Assembly: GCA_003564735.1 (NCBI GenBank)
Contig: PXEK01000302.1
Span: forward strand, 1-6,470
DNA length: 6,470 nt
Source: Cryomorphaceae bacterium
Lineage (GTDB): Bacteria; Bacteroidota; Bacteroidia; Flavobacteriales_G; Salibacteraceae
Reading direction: 5' to 3'
Each line of letters begins with the position of its first letter. The stretch's first letter is position 1. The notes under the pieces were generated by a model, which was not told where the DNA came from, searched no databases, and saw only the letters and a program-made list of their open reading frames with translations. Positions 1 to 5,141 of this stretch are shown one piece after another. A program made the translations under genes and the position numbers.

Positions 1-567
1 CCAGTTAGCGGGACAAACATCGCCTTTTTCTTCAAAGAACTGAAGTGCGTCAACAATTCTCAAAGCCTCATTTACGTTTCGTCCCAAAGGCATATCATTC
101 ACCAACTGATGACGAACAACACCTTCCTTGTCAATTAAGAATAAACCGCGATAGGCTACCATTTCACCGTCTGTAGCCAATTGGTCATTTTCATCGTAAT
201 AAAACTCACCGGCCAAAACGTCGTAATTGTGTGAAATGGTTTTGTTGGTATCGGCAACTACCGGGTAAGTTATACCTTTAATTCCACCGTCATCTTTTGA
301 CATTTGTAACCATCCCCAGTGCGATTGCTCTGTATCGGTTGATACCGCTACCACCTCAACGTCGCGCTTCTTAAACTCATCCAATTTCTCTTGAAATGCG
401 TGTAACTCGGTGGGGCAAACAAAAGTGAAATCTTTGGGGTAAAAGAACAACAACACATTCTTTTTACCTTTGAATTGCTCCAATGTAAAATCTTCAACAA
501 TATCCTCTCCGTTTACAACGGCAGATGCCTTAAAATCAGGCGCTTTTTTTCCTACTAAAACTGACAT
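1..567 (-). CDS. Typical 2-Cys peroxiredoxin (AhpC/Prx1 type), C-terminus cut by window edge
   Basis: This is a thiol peroxidase that reduces hydrogen peroxide, organic hydroperoxides and possibly peroxynitrite in the cytoplasm. The frame is open for 189 codons from the ATG at 567 down to base 1. The protein starts MSVLVGKKAPDF. The active-site motif PxxxTxxC is complete, with Pro44, Thr48 and peroxidatic Cys51 in FVCPTE, and the partner arginine is probably Arg140 in AYRGLFLID. A second cysteine, Cys185 in DVCPANW, is the resolving cysteine expected of the dimeric 2-Cys class. A GGIKG segment near residues 90-100 occupies the place of the GGLG-type motif of overoxidation-sensitive enzymes; whether the second element (a C-terminal YF) exists lies outside the window. 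Only the last few residues and the stop are missing. The gene follows the methyltransferase after 163 bp and has its own candidate promoter, so I treat it as a separate unit. Family assignment is secure; the reductant (AhpF or thioredoxin) is not visible. Confidence 0.95.
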   Translation of the reverse strand, partial: MSVLVGKKAPDFKASAVVNGEDIVEDFTLEQFKGKKNVLLFFYPKDFTFVCPTELHAFQEKLDEFKKRDVEVVAVSTDTEQSHWGWLQMSKDDGGIKGITYPVVADTNKTISHNYDVLAGEFYYDENDQLATDGEMVAYRGLFLIDKEGVVRHQLVNDMPLGRNVNEALRIVDALQFFEEKGDVCPANW

Positions 568-600
568 AATAATTTCTTTTTATTGATTTAATAATGAGTG

Positions 601-608
601 CAAAGATA
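601..608 (-). promoter_or_regulatory. Candidate -7 promoter element of the peroxiredoxin gene
   Basis: On the minus strand this reads TATCTTTG, an exact match to the Bacteroidota -7 consensus TAnnTTTG. It lies 33 bp before the peroxiredoxin ATG, which would give a leader of roughly 30 nt. The leader is A-rich (AAAAAGAAATTATT before the ATG) and lacks a clear Shine-Dalgarno sequence, as is usual in this phylum. I could not find a good -33 TTTG at the expected spacing, so the promoter may be weak or activator-dependent, for example under peroxide stress. The match is by pattern only. Confidence 0.5.
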
Positions 609-711
609 GGAGCACAACGGCATCCGAAGTAATTAAATGCTTAATACTTTCTTATCTAACTATTACATTTCCTTAATCAGAGCCGGTTTTTCTTACCACT
701 CGGGGATTCTG

Positions 712-727
712 TTTGGTTCTGACCAAA
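712..727 (-). terminator. Small hairpin just after the methyltransferase stop, possible transcript end
   Basis: TTTGGT (712-717) and ACCAAA (722-727) form a perfect 6-bp stem with a 4-nt loop, starting three bases past the methyltransferase stop codon (731-733). No run of T follows on the minus strand, so it is not a classic intrinsic terminator. It could protect the 3' end of the operon mRNA, or it could be chance. I keep it because of its position at the end of the operon. Confidence 0.25.
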
Positions 728-730
728 ATA

Positions 731-1462
731 TCATTTCACTTTTTCGCAAACCAAAATCAGCCGAGGAGATAACTCGGCATCAAAAGCCCTCAAATCATAA
801 TCGCCGTAAGTCGTTTTCACGCGCATACCTGTTTTTTGCATCAGTTCCTCAAAATCACGGAGCGAAAAATCGGCAACCTTCTCTTGATACTCACCCTTGA
901 ATTCTTTTGAGGCATCATTTACCGCAATGGTTTTAATGATGAACCCGTCTTCAACTTTACGTGAAATTTCAAAGTCAACACCTTCTATTTGTTTTTTTTC
1001 GGTCAGAACCAAATGCTGCTTGGTGTAATTCGCATTGAGATAGTCCAAAACGAAGGTTCCGTCATCATCCAACATACTGCTTACGGATTTGAGTACATCT
1101 ACATTATCGGCGAGGTCATCGAAATACCCGAAGCTGGTGAAAAAATTAAAAACGGCATTGAACCGTTGGTCCATAGGCTTGCGCATATCGTGAATGGCAA
1201 AAGAGAGATTGGGGAGTGAATGCCGGCGAGCCGATTCAATACTGTTTTGGGATAAGTCAACCCCGGTAACTTCAAAGCCAAGCTTTGCTAAGGTGACAGA
1301 GTGCCGGCCTTTACCGCACGCCAAATCCAAAACGCGAGCGCCGGCGGGTATTTTGATTTCGGTTACCAATCTTTGAATAAAACCGGCAGCTTCTTCAGTA
1401 TTTCGGTTTTTGTATAATATGTGGTAATAGGAGGTTTCAAACCAGCTTTTAAACCATTCCAT
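731..1462 (-). CDS. Class I SAM-dependent methyltransferase, substrate unknown
   Basis: A 243-residue Rossmann-fold methyltransferase, probably cytoplasmic because no signal peptide or membrane segment is seen. An aromatic N-terminus with WFKSWFETSYYHILY (residues 3-17) precedes the SAM-binding core. Motif I is LDLACGKGRHS (45-55). An acidic residue that should contact the ribose follows at Asp69 in GVDLS, and Asp92 in HDMR is likely near the adenine. FNAVFNFFTSFGYF (101-114) corresponds to the motif IV strand. The C-terminal half (about 130-235) is a beta-rich insert of the kind seen in small-molecule methyltransferases, ending PRLILVCEKVK. The ATG at 1462 follows the porD stop by 33 bp, so it is probably the last gene of the bamD–rpoZ–coaBC–porD operon. 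The family is clear from motif I, but nothing in the sequence names the substrate. A run of eight A on the coding strand falls in the Lys-Lys codons near 992-999. Confidence 0.88.
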   Translation of the reverse strand: MEWFKSWFETSYYHILYKNRNTEEAAGFIQRLVTEIKIPAGARVLDLACGKGRHSVTLAKLGFEVTGVDLSQNSIESARRHSLPNLSFAIHDMRKPMDQRFNAVFNFFTSFGYFDDLADNVDVLKSVSSMLDDDGTFVLDYLNANYTKQHLVLTEKKQIEGVDFEISRKVEDGFIIKTIAVNDASKEFKGEYQEKVADFSLRDFEELMQKTGMRVKTTYGDYDLRAFDAELSPRLILVCEKVK

Positions 1463-1495
1463 ACGCGGCTGTAGTAATTTTGAGGTTGACGGGCT

Positions 1496-2386
1496 TTATT
1501 GTATTTTACTCCATTTTTGATTGTTACCCGGAGATATGGTTTGAAGCAATTTCACCAGTTCAGACTTTTCCTCGCCTTCGCCTTCAGAGAATACATTCAC
1601 GATTTCATTAGATTTAGCATTGAAAAACATGCGCATATTAATGTTATTGGGCATATTTCGATACACTTTTTCGAGGGGCTTTAGCGCTTCCAGCATCTCC
1701 TTTCTCCCTTTTTTTGCATCTTTATGCATTACATCCAAACCTTTGCGATGATATAGATACATACACTCACGAAGTGGCTCAAAACGAGAGTCCATATAAT
1801 TGGTAATCACCCAATGGCGATTGGTTTGATTTTCAAAGGCCTTCCACCCCGGCGAACTGGCCGAAGAAAACTGGTTGAGGATATTGAGCGCTTTATTCAA
1901 ATAATCCGTCCCGCCTTTGGGAGAAAAAGAATCATAATCCATACCAATAACCAAGTAGGTATAAAATGCGATAATAGCCGTTAGCTCATTTTGTGTAGCC
2001 GCCTGATCGCTAAATTGCAAAACGTCAAATTTAGAAAAATTGAACGAAACATCAGGATCTTTATGGTTGATGAGGGATGAGTTGTATCCTGACATGTAAA
2101 CAGGTCGGCGTGCCTGCACTTGGATAGAACCCGTAAAGTTTTCCCCGTTGGCTTGGTCAAGAATGATGAGCATGCTAAACTCAATTCGCTCGGCGGGTTT
2201 AAATTTATCGGCTGTCCACTTACGGTTATTCACAAACTCCATCAATGACTCTCGCATGTCTTCAAAAAGTGTCTGCTCCGTATTGGTAATACGCTCGGCG
2301 TTCACCTCAATAGTGGCCAGCACGTCTTGAGCCGCCGCAATACCGGAATAGAATAAAAAACTAAGTAAAATGAAGCTGTATCTCAT
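1496..2386 (-). CDS. porD: DUF4835 family protein, type IX secretion-associated PorD
   Basis: A 296-residue exported protein. From the ATG at 2386 it begins MRYSFILLSFLFYSGIAAAQ, a clear signal peptide with a likely cut after AAA or AQ, and no lipobox cysteine, so it should reach the periplasm or outer membrane. A TTG one codon upstream is also possible but the ATG gives the better start. The mature part opens with a short beta-type stretch (VLATIEVNAERI) and continues with NRKWTADKF and a helical C-terminal region; I see no catalytic motif. I recognise it as the DUF4835 family by overall sequence and by its place directly after coaBC, a conserved arrangement in Bacteroidota. This family has been named PorD and linked to the type IX secretion system; its molecular role is, to my knowledge, not defined. 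Its start lies inside the 3' end of coaBC (26-bp overlap), which suggests translational coupling. Family identity is more certain than the secretion role. Confidence 0.82.
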   Translation of the reverse strand: MRYSFILLSFLFYSGIAAAQDVLATIEVNAERITNTEQTLFEDMRESLMEFVNNRKWTADKFKPAERIEFSMLIILDQANGENFTGSIQVQARRPVYMSGYNSSLINHKDPDVSFNFSKFDVLQFSDQAATQNELTAIIAFYTYLVIGMDYDSFSPKGGTDYLNKALNILNQFSSASSPGWKAFENQTNRHWVITNYMDSRFEPLRECMYLYHRKGLDVMHKDAKKGRKEMLEALKPLEKVYRNMPNNINMRMFFNAKSNEIVNVFSEGEGEEKSELVKLLQTISPGNNQKWSKIQ

Positions 2387-3557
2387 CAACGATATCTTTA
2401 GCCAAAAGCGTTTTGGTTTTTAGCTTGAACGATTGTTTTTTGTTTTTTGTTATAACGTTAATTTGATTGGTATCGTGTTCAAAGCCTGTGTTTTTTCCCG
2501 GACTGTTAAGGACGATTATATCAAAATTTTTGTTTATCAGCTTTTTACGTGCATTTTCTTCCACGTTGTCGGTTTCCAAAGCAAACCCTACGTGAATAAC
2601 TCCCGATTTTTTAATTTTACCTAATTCGGCGGCAATGTCGGGGTTTTCGACCAATGTAACAGTAGGTGTATTGCCCTCTTTTTTAATTTTTGAATCATGT
2701 GCTTTATCAGGACGATAATCTGAAACGGCGGCAGAAAAAACGGCACCGTCACATTCTTTGTAAACGCGCTCACAAGCTTTGAGCATTTCTCGGGCGCTTT
2801 GAACACGCATGGTTTTTACGCGGGATTGTATTGCAGCAGCACTCCCGGGACCTTGAATCAGATGAACATCGGCGCCGCGTGAGGCCAATTCATCGGCCAG
2901 TGCTACTCCGGTTTTTCCCGAGGAGCGATTCCCCAAAAAACGCACGGGGTCAATCGCCTCGTAGGTAGGTCCGGCGGTAACCAAAAATGTTTTTCCTTTA
3001 AGCAACAGAGACTCTTCAAAATGTTGTGACAAAATTTCAACCATTTCCAACGGCTCGCGGAGTCTGCCCTCGCCTGATAACCCACTGGCCAATTCACCGG
3101 AATCAGGCTCAATTATTCTAACCCCACGACTTTTTATAACTTGCAAATTGTGAACGGTAGCGGGATGTTTGTACATATCCACATCCATGGCGGGGGCGAT
3201 AAATAGCGGACACCTTAAACTTAGAATTACCGCCGTAAGTAAATTATCACAAGCGCCCGAGGTTATTTTACTGAGCGTATTGGCGGTACAAGGGGCTATA
3301 ACGGCCACATCGGCCCAAAGGGCTAAATCGATATGGTTGTTCCACGTACCGCTCGATTTCGAGGCGACGTAATCTTGATAAACGGGGTTTTTTGACAGTG
3401 TAGCCAAGGTAAGCGGTGCAATGAATTCTGATGCCGCCTTGGTCATCACGACCTTTACTTCACAATTGTTTTTCACCAATTCGCGAATAAAATACGCGGC
3501 TTTGTAAGCGGATATACTACCCGTTACGCCCAACAGTACTTTTTTATTTGCCAGCAT
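2361..3557 (-). CDS. coaBC: Bifunctional phosphopantothenoylcysteine decarboxylase / phosphopantothenate–cysteine ligase
   Basis: This enzyme carries two consecutive steps of coenzyme A synthesis: the CoaB domain joins 4'-phosphopantothenate to cysteine, and the FMN-dependent CoaC domain decarboxylates the product to 4'-phosphopantetheine. The length, 398 residues, is normal. CoaC occupies about 1-185: GVTGSISAYKA (10-20) binds FMN phosphate, His75 in NNHIDLA matches the catalytic histidine, and PAMDVDMY (122-129) corresponds to the PxMNxxMW motif. The substrate clamp reads ELASGLSGEGR (155-165). CoaB occupies about 188-398: TAGPTYEAIDPVRFLGNRSSG (194-214) includes Asn210, the residue that resolves the acyl-cytidylate intermediate, and AAVSDYRP (276-283) is followed by the SKIKK lysine motif. 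Two CoaC positions differ from E. coli: Asp125 replaces Asn125 and Ser158 replaces Cys158. The ATG at 3557 lies 79 bp after rpoZ. The 3' end overlaps porD. Confidence 0.97.
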   Translation of the reverse strand: MLANKKVLLGVTGSISAYKAAYFIRELVKNNCEVKVVMTKAASEFIAPLTLATLSKNPVYQDYVASKSSGTWNNHIDLALWADVAVIAPCTANTLSKITSGACDNLLTAVILSLRCPLFIAPAMDVDMYKHPATVHNLQVIKSRGVRIIEPDSGELASGLSGEGRLREPLEMVEILSQHFEESLLLKGKTFLVTAGPTYEAIDPVRFLGNRSSGKTGVALADELASRGADVHLIQGPGSAAAIQSRVKTMRVQSAREMLKACERVYKECDGAVFSAAVSDYRPDKAHDSKIKKEGNTPTVTLVENPDIAAELGKIKKSGVIHVGFALETDNVEENARKKLINKNFDIIVLNSPGKNTGFEHDTNQINVITKNKKQSFKLKTKTLLAKDIVDEIQLHFT

Positions 3558-3596
3558 GGTGAATTGTGCTTAAATCGACGAAAGAAAGTGCTCCGG

Positions 3597-3621
3597 TTAA
3601 TCCTTAAAAATGAGGACTTAA
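3597..3621 (-). other. Imperfect hairpin between rpoZ and coaBC
   Basis: TTAATCCT (3597-3604) can pair with AGGA-c-TTAA (3613-3621), giving an 8-bp stem with a single bulged base and an 8-nt A-rich loop. It sits in the 79-bp gap after the rpoZ stop and 40 bp before the coaBC start. The stem is AT-rich and has no T-tract, so full termination is unlikely; partial attenuation or an RNA-processing site is possible. I saw no promoter of the TAnnTTTG type in this gap, which supports read-through from rpoZ into coaBC. Confidence 0.2.
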
Positions 3622-3636
3622 CAAGATCGAGGGGAT

Positions 3637-3981
3637 TTACTTCTCGTCTTGCTCCTCGCTCGCTTCCTTAGCCGGATTTCTAAAATAGGTTTTGTCTTCC
3701 ATAAACTCCTTAAGAGCAAACGCCGTAGGTTTAGGTAAGCGCTCATAAAAACGAGATATTTCAATTTGCTCTCGGTTTTCGAAGATTTCCTCCAAATTAT
3801 CGGTAGATGAGGCAAACTCCTCCAGTTTAGATGTGAGTTCTTCTTTAATTTCCAAGCCCATCTGATCGGCGCGTTTTGCCACGATGGCCAACGCTTCGTA
3901 GATATTTCCGGTTTTCTTTGAAATTTCCGCCGTATCTCTTGAAACGGTGGTTAAGGGCGCATCTCCTTTTTTGTATTCCAT
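3637..3981 (-). CDS. rpoZ: DNA-directed RNA polymerase omega subunit (Bacteroidota type)
   Basis: A 114-residue protein matching the short omega subunit of Bacteroidota, which binds beta' and helps assemble and stabilise RNA polymerase. The N-terminal MEYKKGDAPLTTVSRD and the helix TGNIYEALAIVAKRADQM (residues 25-42) correspond to the conserved omega helix with its ALxIxAKRAxQ pattern. The block ENREQIEISRFYERLPKPT (residues 68-86) is characteristic of this lineage's version, and the acidic tail EASEEQDEK is variable. No membrane segment or signal is present. The ATG at 3981 follows bamD by 106 bp, a gap with no obvious promoter in the same direction, so co-transcription from bamD is likely. 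No Shine-Dalgarno sequence is evident; AAAGAT precedes the start. The position between bamD and coaBC is conserved across the phylum as I know it, which supports the call. Confidence 0.93.
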   Translation of the reverse strand: MEYKKGDAPLTTVSRDTAEISKKTGNIYEALAIVAKRADQMGLEIKEELTSKLEEFASSTDNLEEIFENREQIEISRFYERLPKPTAFALKEFMEDKTYFRNPAKEASEEQDEK

Positions 3982-4087
3982 ATCTTTGTGTTTACTGATA
4001 TTTGCTTTAGTTTTATTGACGGTTATTTATTCTTATCAAACAGCTATGTACAACGTGATGCGGGTTGACAACACCTTATCGCAATCG

Positions 4088-4903
4088 TCATTTCGCAACA
4101 ACGTTAAACGTCTCTTTAAGTTCAATCAGGTCGTTATACATTCTTTCTGATTTTCCCACATATTTTCCTCTTGGATACCTATCAACGTATTGAACGTATG
4201 CTTTGGTTGCTTTTTCCACTCGCTCCTGTTGTTTTGAGGCTACACTTTTCATTGCCAGCTCGTACTTTGCGCTGAACATGGTGAAGTAAGCCTCCTCAGT
4301 ATATTTAGAACCGGGATACTTTTTTAAAAGGTTCTCAAAAGTGGTGTATGCCGCTTTATAATCTTGCATCTTATAATATTGCTTGGCTGCCATGTAAGCT
4401 TTGAGCTCCAGTTTTTCTTCCAATTCACCAATTAATTGTGTGCAGGTATCTGCACGGGCAGACCGTGGATACTCATTAATAAACAATTGTAATTTACTAA
4501 TGGCGTCATAAGTAGGCTCTTGATCGAGACTAAACTCCGGTGACATCAAATAAGCGCAATAAGCACTCATATACCTGCATTCTTCAGCTTTTTCAGAACG
4601 CGGGAACGTTTTCACAAACTGCTTAAAACGGTGACTGGCCAATAGGTAATCTTCAAGTTTATAATCCGTATAAGCGTAAACGTAATACAGGTCTTCGGCC
4701 TTGTCGGTGCCGCGATAATACGTCACCAGTTCTTCAAGCAACGGATAAGCTTTGTAAAACTTTTCTTTTTCGTAATATTCCATCGCTTTTTCGTACTTCC
4801 ACTCCAAGTCGCTAGATTTTAACACTTTGTTGTACTCACTACACGCCGTTAAAACAAATAGGAACACAAAAAGCGCAAGGCCGATTTTTTGACGTAAAAA
4901 CAT
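4088..4903 (-). CDS. bamD: Outer membrane protein assembly factor BamD, lipoprotein
   Basis: BamD is an essential part of the BAM complex that inserts beta-barrel proteins into the outer membrane; it acts at the periplasmic face, anchored by lipid. From the ATG at 4903 the 271-residue protein begins MFLRQKIGLALFVFLFVLTAC, a signal peptide with lipobox LTAC, so Cys21 should be lipidated. The mature part is helical with tetratricopeptide-type repeats: KAMEYYEKEKFYKAYPLLEEL, YKLEDYLLASHRFKQFVKTFP, a middle YDAISKLQLFINEYPRS, and QDYKAAYTTFENLLKKYPGS followed by a final helix pair. The regular spacing of Tyr/Ala and FPRS/YPGS turns is typical of BamD and ComL/YfiO relatives. An in-frame ATG at 4918 would add five residues (MYLCK), but that start lies upstream of the most likely promoter element, so I prefer 4903. 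It is the first gene of the minus-strand operon, divergent from the PLP enzyme. Confidence 0.92.
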   Translation of the reverse strand: MFLRQKIGLALFVFLFVLTACSEYNKVLKSSDLEWKYEKAMEYYEKEKFYKAYPLLEELVTYYRGTDKAEDLYYVYAYTDYKLEDYLLASHRFKQFVKTFPRSEKAEECRYMSAYCAYLMSPEFSLDQEPTYDAISKLQLFINEYPRSARADTCTQLIGELEEKLELKAYMAAKQYYKMQDYKAAYTTFENLLKKYPGSKYTEEAYFTMFSAKYELAMKSVASKQQERVEKATKAYVQYVDRYPRGKYVGKSERMYNDLIELKETFNVVAK

Positions 4904-4907
4904 TTTG

Positions 4908-4915
4908 CAAAGGTA
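4908..4915 (-). promoter_or_regulatory. Candidate -7 promoter element of the bamD operon
   Basis: On the minus strand this reads TACCTTTG, an exact fit to TAnnTTTG. It ends only four bases before the preferred bamD ATG (4903), so transcription would begin at or next to the start codon and the mRNA would be leaderless or nearly so. Upstream, TTCTG (4937-4933) lies 17 bp away as a poor -33 candidate and forms half of a 5-bp inverted repeat, TTCTG-TTTT-CAGAA (4924-4937). The repeat may be an operator or may be chance. Confidence 0.5.
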
Positions 4916-5074
4916 CATTTAATTTCTGTTTTCAGAACCGTATGTCATATTTTTGACTTTCCTCCGAATATTTTGGTTGTTAGACGTTTAAAATGCTGTT
5001 TTATTGTACCCAACCCTCAAGTCGAAGTAAGGCTGTAGGGGGGCTCTGACCAAAAGCCGAAAAAAAATGCTACT

Positions 5075-5105
5075 TTTGTACTACCGGTAAATAATGGTAC
5101 TTTTG
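5075..5105 (+). promoter_or_regulatory. Bacteroidota-type promoter (-33 TTTG, -7 TACTTTTG) for the PLP enzyme gene
   Basis: TTTG at 5075-5078 is followed after exactly 19 bp by TACTTTTG at 5098-5105. Both elements and the spacing fit the housekeeping promoter of this phylum. The predicted transcript starts at about 5109-5112, giving a leader of about 30 nt to the GTG at 5142. The -33 TTTG is itself part of another exact TACTTTTG (5071-5078), so a second, upstream start is possible, though its own -33 region is poor. This is the best-formed promoter in the window. Confidence 0.7.
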
Positions 5106-5141
5106 CGGATTAATAATGAACCAAGGTAAAATTGAGATTTC

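Noticed and set aside
718..728. 11-base repeat TCTGACCAAAA shared with 5045-5055
   Set aside because: Several 11-base matches are expected by chance in a window of this size, and the two contexts are unrelated.
637..900. Plus-strand ORF of 87 codons over the peroxiredoxin–methyltransferase gap
   Set aside because: Most of it is antisense to the methyltransferase, the translation resembles no known family, and no promoter or ribosome site precedes it.
2434..2450. Tandem GTTTTTT units in coaBC
   Set aside because: Only two copies, explained by Lys/Asn codons near the CoaB C-terminus; no sign of a functional repeat.
3947..4150. Plus-strand ORF of 67 codons with a hydrophobic stretch, spanning the rpoZ–bamD gap
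   Set aside because: It runs antisense across the ends of two well-supported genes; the hydrophobic part comes from the AT-rich gap. The TATCTTTG at 3981-3988 on this strand has no -33 partner and lies after the proposed ATG.
5042..5067. GGCT...AGCC hairpin followed by eight A as a terminator
   Set aside because: The stem is only 4 bp and the homopolymer is A on the plus strand; on the minus strand the T-run comes before the hairpin, so neither direction gives an intrinsic terminator.
4904..5141. Small RNA or riboswitch in the divergent gap between bamD and the PLP enzyme
   Set aside because: Apart from the promoter elements and one short dyad I see no long stem, conserved riboswitch-like core or terminator that would support an RNA gene.
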